Shown here: positions 11,131 through 22,769 of the stretch, piece by piece
Layout: the number at the start of each line of letters is the position of its first letter
Position numbering within the stretch: position 1 is the stretch's first letter
Source of the DNA: Gnetum montanum
Taxonomy: Eukaryota > Streptophyta > Gnetopsida > Gnetales > Gnetaceae
Reading direction: 5' to 3'
Length of the DNA stretch: 64,000 nt
Assembly (NCBI GenBank): GCA_015680685.1
Contig: MNCI01011535.1
Location: 288,104 to 352,103 of the forward strand
Position numbers and translations under genes: made by a program
Notes under the pieces: generated by a model
Databases searched by the model: none
What the model was told of the DNA's origin: nothing
Seen by the model: the letters and a program-made list of their open reading frames with translations, nothing else

Positions 11131-13996
11131 TCAGATGGTCCTAGGTGGTGGAGGCTCCTAAGCTTTCAAAGGACCTTCTCTTTCATTAGGCGCACGTAGT
11201 TGTTGATGAGGTTGTTGTGGTTGTCCTACAATAGCTGTAACATTTGGTAGAAGAAAGAAGGCATCTAACAATGCCTTCATCTTCTCCTCCTTACTTCAGG
11301 GATCATTCATGGTCCATGATGCTTCACCAATATGGGCCAAAATGGGAATATCCTGTGGACAAGGCATTATTAGGAATAGCTCCTTCACATTGACAAACTA
11401 GGCAATGAACTATTTACATTATATGTTGAATGTCATGAGTGCATTATGCAGCTCCTCATACTCATTCATTCTCTTGGCCAGGTTCTTAGCTATTAATCTT
11501 TGATCAATGAACTTTGCCTTAAGAACCTCAAGTTCTACATTTGCTGTCTCAAGCTTATGCTTGGTCTCCTTATGATGCTTGAACTCTACCTTGTACAACA
11601 AGTACGAGCTAGCCACTTGCTTCTCCAATTTTAACCATGGCCTTCCGACAATCAGGATCACCATGTTTGCATATATAAGGCTGGAAAACTCCATGTATTC
11701 TGTCATTTCCTCAATCTACAACTCCTTCATGTAGATTATAGCCTTGTTATATGCATTGAGCCCATCAAAGACTAGCTACTAGACATCACCTCCTTGTTGG
11801 AGCTATTGGAGGGCCTCATTGACTTTTTCCTTTGCTAATTGGATGTGCTTCTTGTTGATTTCTTTTTACATCCCACTTGGTCCCTATAATGATTTTTACC
11901 CCTTTTGGACTTAAGGGCATTATTTTTTCAAGTTGCAATCTTAATTACAAATTTCTGGTGTAAGGCATGGACTTTCTCCATTGAGAGGTTTTTGTTCTTT
12001 TTTGCCAACCTCCTTAATTCTATGTTCACCCTCACTAGTTGCTCCTATTGTTGATGGATAAATTTTGACATCTACTACTTCTATGAATTAACATTTTGTA
12101 GATAATGATTTTCTACATTTAGAGCCTGATTCTCTTGGCGAGTCTTGACCAAGTCCTTCTTAATGGTATGTGTCGTAGCATTGGCTAAAGACTAGTCAAA
12201 GATTACTACCTTCTTTGCATACTCAACCTCTTTTAGTTTGGCTTGAAGCTATTGAAAAGCTTCATCTCACATGATTGCTTGGTTGAGCAATGGGGATTAG
12301 TGAGGTGAGTTCTTAATTTGGCAACTTTTGTAGCCAATCATTGGTTCTCAGCTCATGCTATTTCAAGTTACCCCTCCATGATAATGCATTTGTCCCTTGC
12401 CTTGAGCAACTCTGATTAGGTTGTAGTGATGGTATTTGGAAGATCAAATACATCTAGAATAGGTTGTTAGGTTTTCACTAGTTAGTTTAGTAATTCCTCA
12501 TGCTAGGCTACGCTCAATCTACCGCTAAGAGTTCCTGTGAACATCTACACATCTCTAAGTGCAAAAACATCTGGTACAGATGCCATAGGTGCATTAAGTG
12601 CTTTGGCAACTTTGTTTGAAACCACTTTAGCTATCATCTCCTACCAATGATGTTGCATCACTAGGATAGTTAGCCCCCTCACCCTCTTCCAAATGCATTG
12701 AAAAGGTAGTTGCATTCCCAGAGATGTTTGGAAATTGTTGCTATTGCGAGAAAGACACTATTGCCTCTTAGGTGCTTGGATTTGACCTTACAGGCACCTA
12801 CATTCATTAGTCTAAAGAAATTGGCACCTTATCCTCCATCTAACTTATGGTTTGAGTGACTTCATTGAGGTGGCTTGTGGCTAGTTTGTACACACATGGG
12901 TCATCACCACTCATTCGTGCTTGTTGTTGTTGTTGTTGCAAGAGCCATTCTCAAAGTTTGCACATGCACTCAATGGTAGTGCAGGTCTCTAGCATTGTCT
13001 CATGAGTGGGTGGTGGAGGTGGTGGTTACTGCTTCTCTTCTTGGATTACCTTTGTAAGCACTTTTTCCTTCATCATTTCTACCTAAGAGGTGGCTGGAGA
13101 ATGTTAGATAGTGTCATTTATGTAGTGCGTTATGCCTCCCCTCTTGCATAATTTTTTGAAGAGGCATGAAAAGGGGAGTACCTTCCTTCCATGTTCATTC
13201 TCCTTGAAGCACTTTTCTATCTTAAGATAGATCAACTATGGAAGGTTAACTGGGAATTTAATGCTTAGAGCGATGCACGCATGGGCAAAGAAAGCTATTA
13301 TCTTTTTAGGCCTCACTATTGGATTAAGGTAAAAGGTCACAATTCTAAGGTATGCATGTTCTGTTGTGGTAAGTGCACCAAACTCCTTGCAGTCCACTCG
13401 ATAACACCACTGCATCCATTCTTTCTTAACACTTGGATCTATTGCATTAAAATTTTTGCAGGATTGGCCCCAATCTCAAGCAACCTAAGGACCTCAAAAA
13501 TTATTTTCATTGAGTAGGATACAGAAATATCCTTGATTTTGACCATTGAACTAGCTTACCAATTATTCTAGAATAGATATGCCTCTCCCATGTACCACTC
13601 CCTATTGAAAGTGATGGTGGGCCACATGGAAGAGTTTAGTAATTGAGCTTTAACTTCTGGAGGAGAAAACTCCAAGAAGGATCCAAAGTTTAGCTCTTAA
13701 AGCATGGATTTCTGAACCTCCTTGGATGAGATTTGCCTAAGGCAAGCCTTTGTCAAGATGACCTCAAGGTTCGTTCTTGGGTTTAGTGCCTCATCTTGGT
13801 GAGGCTATTCAATCATGACTACTTCTTCAGGAATCTATCTAACAGATTCTATTTTAGGCTCCTCTCGAAGAGGTCCTATTACATGGGTTTTAGCTGCTTA
13901 TTCCTAGGGCTATTCTTGGCCCTTTCTTATTCTTGGTTGTTTGTCCCTCGGTTGGAACAGTTCGTCCTCTTATGTGTGTTTTCCCTTAGGTGCCAC
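11131..13996 (-). pseudogene. E2 ORF2 (decayed)
   Basis: Nearly full-length ORF2. The position equivalent to the start is GTG at 13994-13996, preceded by ACCACAG. It ends at TGA (11131-11133) after EPPPPRTI. Blocks in order: WYMGEAYLF-type near 13580, an LPFSCLFKKLCKRGG-type block near 13150-13190, then long Leu/Lys/Glu-rich coiled-coil stretches, and a well-kept C-terminal part in one open frame at 11419-11706 with MTEYMEFSSLIYANM then GRPWLKLEKQVASSYLLYK. The same C-terminal block is in E3 and E5. Stops are frequent elsewhere. Function unknown. Confidence 0.65.
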
Positions 13997-14432
13997 CTGT
14001 GGTCACAACATAACCAAGGATCAGCATACAATATGAAACTTCTAACATTTAAGTACTTTATCATGTTGTGTAGTTATACTTTGGCTAAGTTATAACCATG
14101 GTAGATTCATTATTTTAATATTATTTAACTTAGAAGGTCATCAAATTTTTTTTGGAAGGGTTTAACTTCTTCAAATTGATGTTTTAATGCTAGTTTATTA
14201 GTTAAAATTTTGTGAGAGTTAGAAAAATTTTGAAAAAAGTTTGGTAAAAAACCTAATGTTTATGGCCCCCATAATAAAGAGCTTACCATTGGTAGCTAGA
14301 GGATTGAAGAACAGGGTGAATCAGACAAACATTTAGGAAGTTATGGCTCTTGGAATGTTCTAGGCACTGAAAAGTTCAAAAACTTCCCCATCATTTGAGC
14401 TCAAAGGTGAAAAATTGCTAAGTGTTGTTGTG

Positions 14433-14440
14433 TATTTATA
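14433..14440 (-). promoter_or_regulatory. E2 internal TATA box downstream of the repeat array
   Basis: On the minus strand TATAAATA is followed by CACAAC, 17 bases after the 31-bp repeats. ORF2 starts about 440 bases further on, the same spacing as in E1. Promoter use is inferred from likeness to the LTR. Confidence 0.5.
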
Positions 14441-14456
14441 GAATTTTTATGTTACA

Positions 14457-14568
14457 TCGATGGGGTCTTGTCTATGTGGTCACTCTGTCGATGGGGTCTT
14501 GTCTATGTGGTCGCTCTGTCAATGGGGTCTTGTCTATGTGGTCGCTCTATTGATGGGGCTTATTGTGA
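14457..14568 (-). repeat. 31-bp tandem repeat with family 1 promoter motif
   Basis: Four copies starting at 14457, 14488, 14519 and 14550, at an exact 31-bp period; the last is partial. Each begins TCGATGGGG (the third TCAATGGGG, the fourth TTGATGGGG), followed by a TCTTGTCTATGTGGTC segment. TCGATGGGG is the motif repeated in the family 1 LTR U3. On the minus strand the array lies directly upstream of a TATA box and of ORF2. Confidence 0.9.
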
Positions 14569-16071
14569 AAGTTTTTAACTTTTCAAAATGTGAAAAATAG
14601 GAGTTGTAACATGAAATTAGGATTCTTTGAGAGATAAAAAAAGCCATGAACATGATGAAATTCTTGAAGAGGGCTTGACTATTCATAAAATTGGAGTTTT
14701 GGATTAGAGAATGAGTGTTATTAGAGAAATGTCATGAAAGAGCGCATAGTTGGATGCAACTGTTGGGGAATGTGGAATGATTCGATTGCGAAAATGCTTA
14801 AGGATAAGGAACTTAACTAACCAAATGAAGGAAAATGCAAGTGGGTCCTCCCCATAGTAGTCTCATGCCATTTTTGCCCTTGCATATCCTCAAACTAAGA
14901 AGTCTATGGGCCTCACAGTTAATTAATGGTCATGAAAAGTTAAGGACCTAATCCAGAAGAGTCTACCTAAGAATTTTCAACACATCAAACTAAGACATTA
15001 GCCAAGACATGAAAAATGGTAGTGAGACAAATTATGGAAAGCATTGATGGATGAGAGAGAAGGTGGAATGAAGTTCTAAATCATCATCACATGAAGTCCC
15101 TTGTGGTTTTCATGGTTAAATGACCCAATAAAGTCCATCTTTAGTGCAGATCAAAACCAACCTTTCCCAGTGACTTCGCATTAATACTCTAAGACAAGTT
15201 CACTTCTCAAGACATAGGAATGTTCCCATAGATTAATCACCATTCCTAAAAGAGAGGAAAAGAGAAGTAGGAAGCGAGAAAGGGCATTAGTTAAGAGGGC
15301 ACCTTCAGGCATTAGTAACATGTCTTTCTAGTTCCATAACTAGTGCTTATAGCTCATTATTTTGTCGAAGGGGAGTGCTTTGAATTCTCATCATTTTTTA
15401 ATTTTATATTTTTATGAATTTTTGGATTGAAACCACAAGATGCAAAGACTTTAACTTCCTATTATTGGTTGACAGTGGAATGGTACGTAATCCAGGTAAA
15501 CACTTATGCACTCAAGAGAGTAGAAATGTACAAAGAGCATCGAGTTTCTTGAAGTCACATCCTTATTAATTTATTTAATCTTTCCCAAGGTTGGAAACTA
15601 TAGAGGTCACAAGTTCATTAAAGTTTTATTAATGAAAAGAACCTCATATTTCCAAAACCAGGAACACAATAGAGTTTTGTGAATAGGTGGATGATGTGGA
15701 CTCACTGCCTGTACCATATGAAAAAAATAACCATGTCTTAATTGTCAATCATAAAAATTCTAAGATATAATCTAGACATTAGTAATCAAATAACATTAAT
15801 TACAAACCATCATTAGCAAATAGCTACAACAACACTATGTCCTATTGGCAATAGAGAAAAACAAAGCAAAACATTAGAAAAACATAGGAAAAAAACACAC
15901 CAAAGTAAAGTAAAAAATATAAAAGAAATTTCAAAATATTGAAGAAAGATAAAACATACTAACGATGTTGTAAAACAAAAAATGGTGTAAAATAAAAAGT
16001 GTAAAACAAAAAGGTGGAAAAAAAATTATAAAAATTGGGAAGCCACTTATATGATTATCATGGATGGCCAT

Positions 16072-17130
16072 CTCCCCCACAACTGAGTTGGAAAGAAGAG
16101 ATCCAAAATATTGAGCATGGGTGTCCATCCAATGAGGTGTTACTAGCACTGGCTCTTTTGGGCTCATGGAAAGATTTGACTTGTTGCATGTTGATGAGCA
16201 ATTTCTTATTTGGGCTCTTAGGTTTGTAGATCAACATGATCCTAGAAGGAAAGGTTTCATAGATGATGTAAGATCCTTTCCATAATGTTTGAAACTTAGT
16301 TTATTGTGGCACATGTGCGGGGTTCTAGTAAAGGACCTTATCTCTTAGTTGAAATTTTACCTTTCTTATTTTGAGGTCATGGCATTTTTTATTGAATGCC
16401 TTGTGCACTTCATTCAAAGACAAGGCCACTAATTGATTCTCATCTAGCATGTTAAGGTTGATTAGTCTCTCTTTCTATGCTAGGCTAAGGTTAAGGTCAA
16501 GGTCATAGGTTGTTGAAAGTGTATAGAGCTTGGACTAAATAGGAAGAGTTGAAAGTTTTTTGTACACAAACTCATAAGGAGAATAGCCTACGGGGAGTTT
16601 CCATATTGAGCAGTAGGTCTAAAGGGCATCATTAAGTTTTGTGTTCTAGTCTCTCCTATATTTGCTAATTTTTCTGGTTAAGATATTAGTGATCTCCCTA
16701 TTTGTAACCTCAGGTAGACCATTAGCTTGAGGATGGTAGGATGTTAATTTATGTTCTACCCCTAAGCATTGCATGAGCCTTTGAAATGTGGTGCTTGTAA
16801 AATGAGTACCATTGTCAAAAATTAGTGCACATGGCATCCCAAACCTATTTACAACATTCTATCATACAAATTAAGAAGCTGTGAAAGATGTACAATTAGT
16901 GATAGTTACTGTTTCTACCCATTTTGTACAATAGTCAACAGTGATTGTGATGGATGCCTTTCCATTTGACATGGGTGTGATGGAATTCATAAAGTCAATG
17001 CTCCATATGTCAAAGGGTTCCAATGGTTAGATTAACTGCTAAGGTCCCTTTATTTGAGTGGTCATCCTGCCATCACATTGATAATGATCACAAGAGTGGA
17101 TGAAGTGGGAAGTATCCCTGAAGAGTGCTG
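16072..17130 (-). pseudogene. pol: E2 integrase and pol C terminus (decayed)
   Basis: Integrase read on the minus strand. The zinc module is seen as FIHSCDHYQCDG near 17070-17100 with one Cys changed to Tyr. The core has PFDIWSIDFMNSITP (near 16975-17015, first Asp), LIFDNGTHFTSTTFQRL (near 16770-16820, second Asp) and LPEVTNREI (near 16680-16720, Glu). The open frame at 16646-16837 is the best-preserved piece and contains the last two catalytic residues. The C-terminal region runs to the G-rich motif at 16072-16082. Stops outside the core make it defective. Confidence 0.82.
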
Positions 17131-17339
17131 ATCCAACTCTCATGGCATTTCCCAAGTGAGAAGATAAGTGAGGATGCCATTGTACCATTTAGGTTTAGCA
17201 GGTACTTGTTCATTTATAGCACTGACAAAGAGGAGTTCATCATGAAACTGATCAAAATGTAGGCTCTCCTCCTCTTTGTTATCCCATCACAACTGAGACC
17301 AAGTGGTTAGCAACCACATTCTCAATTCCCTTTCAATCT

Positions 17340-17660
17340 ACCATTGTAAGATCAAATTCTTGCAAGATCACAAGCTATTGTATGACATAAGGGCTTACCA
17401 TTGGTTTGTTCATTAGGTCTTGAATTACACTATGGTCTGTGAACACAAACACCTTGTACCCAAGCACATAGTGCTTAAACATTTCTAAGGAATACACCAC
17501 CATCATTAATTCCTTGTCTGTTGTGGTGTAGTTCAGTTGTGCACCCACAATGTTGTGACTCACGCAGTGGATGTAGTATGAATGTTTTTGATTGTCCAAT
17601 TGTGTGAGCACAACTCCCAAAGCATAATTTGATGCATCCATCATAATGTAAAATGGTTTG
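17340..17660 (-). pseudogene. pol: E2 RNase H (decayed but readable)
   Basis: One open frame (17375-17644) covers most of the domain: MMDASNYALGVVLTQLD (first Asp), then NYTTTDKELMMVVYSLE (catalytic Glu) and VFVFTDHSVIQDLMN (next Asp). It is the cleanest pol segment in the window, about 90 residues without a stop. RT lies upstream and integrase downstream. Confidence 0.85.
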
Positions 17661-17699
17661 GACTAGTTAGGTGCTTGTAGAATTGGAGTTTCTACAAGC

Positions 17700-18640
17700 T
17701 TCTACTTGAGTTACTAGAATGCCTTCTCACATTTCTCAGTCTAGATGAATGAAGAGTCTTTCTTTGTTATATCCACCAATGGTTTAGCATCTATGACTCG
17801 TTGATAGTAGCTAGTGTGGCCAAGGAATATCTAGACATCTTTGATAGTTTCCAGCTAGTGATTAATTCCTTCGATGATCCTTATTTTTTTAGGGTCCACC
17901 TTAATCCTTGCTTGTGATATTCTATGCCCCAAGACCATGCCCTCCTTGACCATCAAATGGCTTTTTTGGCAATTGAGCCAAAGGTTGTTCACCAAACACA
18001 TTTTTAGCACTTATTCAAGGTGGTCTAGGGCTTGCTTAAATGTAGCACCATAGGTGAAGAAGTTATCCATGAAAATTTCCAACCCACTACCAAATCTGTT
18101 ATTGAAAGATAATCAAGACAAGGTGTTGGAAAGTTGTAGGGGCATTGCACAAACTAAATGGTATCTTTATGTATGAAAAAGTCCCCAAGGACTTGTGAAT
18201 GTTGTTTTGTCTTGATCTTTAGGTGTAATCTGAAAGCTGTAGTAGCAATGCCCAGAGATAGTGTCCAACACTTGGTCCAAAAATGGCAACAGAAAATGAT
18301 CTTTATATGTTGCCATCTTTAATAAACTGAAGTTGATATAGATCCTTCACTTGCCATCTTTCTTTGACACAATCACAAGTGGGCTAACCCACTCACTATC
18401 TGCAATGGGATAGATGAACCCTACCTTGAGAAGTTATTCAGTCCTCTTCTTGATGTTCTATTTGCATTTGGGATTCAACTGTTGCTGTGGTTGTCTCTTT
18501 GGCTTTATGGAAGGATTAATGTAGATGCGATGTTGGCATATCCTAGGATCAAGCAAAGGATGTTGATCATCTTTAATAACTTCTCTTTCTGTTCAGGAGC
18601 AACATTAGCATTTATTATTAACAGCTTGCCATTTTTCAAA
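17700..18640 (-). pseudogene. pol: E2 reverse transcriptase (decayed)
   Basis: RT motifs in order on the minus strand: LLKVGFIYPIADSEWVSPL (about 18370-18440), a KRIYINFSLLKMATYKDHF-like block (near 18310-18350), an LLPFLDQVLDTISGH block, and the catalytic loop IFMDNFFTYG (about 18050-18080). The usual DD is Asp-Asn, so it would be inactive. The thumb follows as EGMVLGHRIS (near 17930) and IFLGHTSYYQR (near 17810). Several stops interrupt it. The order and wording match Athila-group RTs. Confidence 0.8.
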
Positions 18641-18989
18641 AAAGCATATTCCATGTTAGTAGGTAGAGTTTTCAACTCTAGGGGATCTTGTTCAAAGCTT
18701 ATAGGGATTTCCAACTCTCCCCAATAAGTGTCATCAAGTTCATCATTAGAGAGTTGGCGATGAACTCATTCTAGTTCATGCATGCCTTCAACATAGGCAC
18801 TCATCATGCTTTCAGTTGCTTCCATGCAAAGTGTTAAGCTACTTTCAGGATCAGCCATCAGCCACTGGATGCCTTCCTATTTTGTGGCTACTACGTACAA
18901 GCACCTTTGAATTTATGTTTTCTTTCCACACTATCTACATGCTTTGATTGATGTACTTTTTACAAACCATGCTTTCTACACATAATTTC

Positions 18990-19440
18990 ACCCTTTATGG
19001 AACTCTCTTCTTCTCTAGCTTTCCAAATGCATTTTCCTTGGAAATCTCCAAGGAAAGATCTTTGATGCCTAGTCGTGCATCCATGGTACATAGCCAAGTC
19101 CTTCTCATGATGATTGGGAAATCCCCCTTGAAATTATCAACTTAGATAACTAGGAAATCAGTAGGATAGGATGACCCACAAATGATGGTCATAATGTCCT
19201 CCACTAGTCTTAAGGGAATAGTGATGGACTAGTCTACCAACTTAAGATGGATGTTACTCTTCTTGAGTCGAGGTAGGTTCTAAGAATTGTACATCTCATG
19301 AGAAATCAGATTTACACCATAACCTAAATCTAGAAGAGCTTTGTAAGGCTCATTCCTAGCAATCTATAGGCAAATAAGGGGACTCCCAAGATAAGATATT
19401 TTCCTAGAAAGATGACCAACCTTTATCCAATCAGTTATCA
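18990..19440 (-). pseudogene. pol: E2 protease (decayed)
   Basis: Retropepsin domain. The active-site region (near 19300-19350) reads KALLDLGYGVNLIS; the catalytic Asp is kept but the usual D-S/T-G is D-L-G. Downstream are CGSSYPTDFLVI (near 19150-19190), KGDFPIIMRRTWL and KDLSLEISKENAFG. A linker with a KNGKLLIINANVAPEQKEK segment (open frame 18505-18714) leads to RT. Confidence 0.78.
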
Positions 19441-20504
19441 AATGGATCAACATGATGATATTCACTTTGGAAGGTGTTTGGTTTGAAGGGGACTTAAATG
19501 GAGTGCATGCAGAGGATGAGGGAGAAGCAAGGCTATCAGCCGCATAAGTTTATGAGGGCTTTGTAGGATTGTTGGTTCGAAAGAATGGTCTTTTTTGGGA
19601 TTTGGTTTCCGAAGCACTTAGCTGAGGAGAGAGCTGTAACTTAACAATCCTAGTAGCATTATGTTCCTGTGGTTGGGCTAGAATTTCATTTGCATTGATG
19701 AAGTAAGTGGTAATTGAGTTTAGGGTAGAGGGATGTGCACAAGGATGAGAAGGGTAGTGAGGAAATGCAAATTTCCCTCTTGCAAATTAGGTTGTGTAAT
19801 ACTCAGGAGGGTAGTAGTGATGCTAGAATGGAGCATGAATGGAAGAGTCATGTGGAGAAATGAGCTGCTGAACATAGTACCCATATGGATTAGGTTGCTA
19901 GTAAGGGTATTGTTGCCTTGGTGGTGGCATCCCCCACGAATATGAATGCTTCCACTAATGATACTGCTCATAAGGTTGTGGTGGAACTCCACTTGGATAG
20001 TAGGCTTATTACTGGTTGAACTACCTAGGGTTGCCTAGAGGATAATGCAACCTTCTAGGTGCTTTCTTTCTGGCCAATCTAAGATTTAGAGCATAAACCC
20101 TAGACTCCTACAAGTGTGACACAATAGGGCGACATCCCTTAGGATGCTTGTATTGGCAAATGTCACACCCACCATTATCATTTACTTTGATCTCCACAAT
20201 CTCCTCTACTACAATAGCCTTAACCTTACCCCTTTGGTGGGCACATTCAACTTCCTTTCTTCTCCTATGATCATAATTACTACTTTGCTCTTTGGATTCC
20301 TTTGCTATTTCTAGAGTGGTTTGGAACTTTTTATCCAAAAAGTTTCACATTTTGTCTACCTTAGCTAAAATTTTATAGAAAAATTTCTTAATCGACAAGG
20401 ACTTTCATTGCACCACCTCATCAAGTGAATCCTCCTCTTCATTGTCACAGAATTAGAGTTCCCTTTTTTTGATGAAAGGGTCTCAATTGTACTCTTTAGC
20501 ACTT
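19440..20504 (-). pseudogene. gag: E2 gag, 5' truncated, with intact zinc knuckle
   Basis: Starts abruptly at about 20504 with ESAKEYN-like sequence where the LTR stops. A coiled region follows (open frame 20108-20338, MDKKFQTTLEIAKESKEQ), then the nucleocapsid motif GGCDICQYKHPKGCRPIVSHL, which keeps C-x2-C-x3-H-x4-C plus a later His. C-terminal to it is a Pro/Tyr/Gln-rich tract (near 19700-20000) and a basic QKRPFFRTNN segment near 19580-19600. The first half of gag is missing. Homologous to gag of E1 and E3. Confidence 0.8.
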
Positions 20505-21309
20505 TCTTGGCCAAATTCCCAAGACTTTAGGTTTCTAAGTACACTACTTCTAGGAGGTGAATCTAATAGTTGCAATCACTATCTTCCCAGTTTCATTTGT
20601 GAAGCACAAGTATATGGTTAAGTGCAACTAAGGTCTATGATTTTTATCATTTTATCTTTTGTGAATTAAGTCACCCAATGAACAAGAATAAAGTAATTAA
20701 ATGTTTAATTAATTTAATAACTAGCTAATATTTAACTAATCCTAACATAAGCATCCATTCCCACCTTTCGTACACATCTTGAACATATATAATGCCACTA
20801 GGTTACCAAGTGTTATGTGCTATTGCAATTACCAAGTGTTAAGCACATGCTCGAAGTGGTCATACTTATGTATGCTATTTAACCAATATTAATTAATTAC
20901 TTAAAAACATTAAAGTAAATTGCATGAATATTAAATGCTTAATGAAATAATTAATCTATTCCAAGTGCTACAAGATTTTATCAGAAAAGCTCATCTTTAT
21001 TGTCATCCACACTGAATTACCCAGGTACAATAGTGCTTGAATAAAGATTCATACACTCTTTGACTCCTACTATAGGCACTCAAAAAATATTCTAACTCTC
21101 AAATGGAAAAATTGCAAGTGCTTCATTACAACTATTACAAGATTACCATAAATGCAAGGGGTAGGCGCATATTTATAGGTGGAGACAAGGTGCACCATCG
21201 ACGGGTACATGTCAACGGATCAAACCCCACATCAACAGGATTGTGTCGATGAGATCCCATTGACGGGGTCATGTCGTCCATCAACGTAGCCAAATAATGC
21301 AACTCATCA
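20505..21309 (-). repeat. E2 5' LTR, missing its 3' end
   Basis: On the minus strand it starts TGATGAGTTG at 21309, with U3 motifs (ATGGACG, TCAATGGGATC), then the R-like AATAAAGATGAGC segment and GGTTACCAAG blocks. It ends near 20505, about 80 bp before the expected ACTCATCA, where gag begins. Right flank ACATC (21310-21314); the matching left flank is lost. The exact junction is uncertain by about 15 bp. Confidence 0.78.
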
Positions 21310-21592
21310 ACATCGAACGCAAAACCTTCATAGCCTAGTTCATCAACATGGAGGAACTGTTTCCTTCGATGCTATGCCCATGGGATGTCTTAGCATCAAC
21401 CCACATTAGTGAAGTTGCATGAGCTGTGTATGATCCATGTGGAAAAATGAGAAAATGAAAGCACTTCTAGATGGTTTCAACTTTCTAGCAAAATCAACAT
21501 CAACAATAGGCCAACCTCAACCTCCACCAACACTGGGATGGAACAAGGTACCATCAACGCTAGAGGAGCCTCTACCTCGGGCCACTATTTGA
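21310..21592 (+). pseudogene. E1 ORF2, C-terminal remnant
   Basis: E1 resumes after E2. A Pro/Gln-rich stretch (GQPQPPPTLG-like at 21510-21540) and the end (EEPLPRATI, then TGA at 21590-21592) match the ends of E3 ORF2 (EPPQLGAI) and E2 ORF2 (EPPPPRTI). About 1 kb of the middle of ORF2 is absent on both sides of the E2 insertion. Confidence 0.6.
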
Positions 21593-21827
21593 GACTTTGT
21601 CATGTCTTTGGTAATCCTATAGGTGCCTACTACAATTTTTGAAAAGTGCCTAATTTTGTTGTAATGGACACTAATTTTTATAATCCTATATAATCTGGCA
21701 CTTAGATTTAGTTAAGAGTTAGTCAATCTGTCTTTCAATTAATAAATTCTATATCTCCCAAATTTGCAAGAAACTTGATCCTAAATCTATTCACTTGAGG
21801 ACCAGTTTTTAGCCAATCTTGGGGGTA
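21593..21827 (+). other. E1 3' untranslated region and polypurine tract
   Basis: AT-rich segment leading to TTGGGGGTA at 21819-21827, directly before the 3' LTR. The same TGGGGGTA precedes the 3' LTRs of E2, E3, E5 and E6. It would prime plus-strand synthesis. Confidence 0.75.
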
Positions 21828-22711
21828 TGATGAGACATCAATAAGATCAGTGACATTAACTAATGTTCATTGATGCAGCCCCGTCGATGTATCCTTGTTG
21901 ACACATGGTAGGATGCATTGATGTAGATACATTGACGCTAATGTAGTCATTGACTATATAAATGCATGCATCCCCTGCATTTATTGCAGCCTTTAATTGT
22001 AGCCTTAGCCAAACTCTTATAGTATCCTTTCCCTAGAGTTAGAACATGTTCTCTCTAAATGCTTGTAGTGTGGATCTAAGAGATTGTACGAAGTGTTATT
22101 CAAGTACCTATGTAGTTGAACACATTAGCATGAGTGGCAATAAAATTAAGATTTCCTACATCCATTGCAGCACTTAAATTAACTTAATTTTACTTTATAG
22201 GAACTTTACATTAACGTTTTTAATTGGTTAACATAATTAATCATAAACACGTTAGTATGAGCACTTTAAGTATAAAGTATTAATGTTTGGTAACCTCAAC
22301 ACTAGATATTTGGTATGCACAACAATAGCTACTTGGTAACCCACTAGTATTAATACTAGTTTGTGATTTGTATGGGAAGTGTGAACACTTACTACCCGTT
22401 AGGACAAGTTAGTTAATAAACTAGTTAAAAAATTAGACATTTAATTATTCAACCTTCAGTTAGTTATCTTTCGATCACAAGAAAATATAAAAATACTTAC
22501 AAAAATAAATATCATGAATCTTAATCCATACTTAATCATACGTGCCAACTAGACACTAGTGTAAGTTAAGAAGTCAACAACCATGCAACCCAACAGTTCA
22601 TTGTTATGGATATCAGCCACTTAGGTAACTAGGTCCATCGAATTTGACCATATCACTAATGAATGCTTGTGATTCGTATGGTCGGGTGTAGGAAATACCC
22701 ACTACTCATCA
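21828..22711 (+). repeat. E1 3' LTR
   Basis: 884 bp, from TGATGAGACATC to CTACTCATCA. It carries family 1-like motifs (CCCCGTCGATG, TTGACGC), a TATA-like TATATAAATG near 21956 and an AATAAA-type signal near 22139. It is more diverged than the other family 1 LTRs in the U3 region. The right flank is ACACT. Confidence 0.85.
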
Positions 22712-22769
22712 ACACTAAAAGATGAAGATAAAAAACTCATGATATCATTAATTAGTAAGGTTATAGTTA

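Larger units (their letters stand above)
13997..16071 (-). other. E2 spacer between pol and ORF2
   Basis: Non-coding spacer matching those of E1 and E3. It holds the polypurine-like motif at 16072-16082, an AT-rich part at 15840-16030, a conserved block near 15240-15330 with ATGCCTGAAGGTGCCCTC on the minus strand, the 31-bp tandem repeat and the TATA box listed separately. No gene is supported. Confidence 0.55.
10422..21309 (-). mobile_element. E2: Athila-like family 1 element inserted in E1 ORF2
   Basis: Minus-strand element with a truncated 5' LTR (20505-21309), gag, protease, RT, RNase H, integrase, spacer, ORF2, polypurine tract and a truncated 3' LTR (10422-10900). Its left end is fused to E1 ORF2 with loss of the LTR end and of about 1 kb of E1 ORF2, so no target duplication can be read. 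Its 5' LTR runs directly into the middle of gag, with loss of the U5 end, PBS and 5' gag. It cannot move on its own. Confidence 0.85.
1..22711 (+). mobile_element. E1: Athila-like Ty3/gypsy element, 5' end outside the window
   Basis: The host element of the left third. Reading along the plus strand it shows gag, protease, RT, RNase H, integrase, a long spacer, ORF2, a polypurine tract and a 3' LTR ending ACTCATCA. The 5' LTR and PBS are not in the window; in E3 the PBS lies about 1 kb before the matching gag motif, so here it should lie a few hundred bases left of position 1. It is split by a solo LTR at 1259-2233 and by E2 at 10422-21309. After its 3' LTR a Ty1/copia gag begins at once, so E1 probably inserted into that copia element. 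All frames are broken by stops; it is dead. Confidence 0.85.

Noticed and set aside
14457-14568. CRISPR-like array (31-bp repeats)
   Set aside because: Repeats are directly adjacent without spacers, and the setting is a plant retroelement. It is a tandem repeat. The same holds for the 34-bp repeat at 33218.
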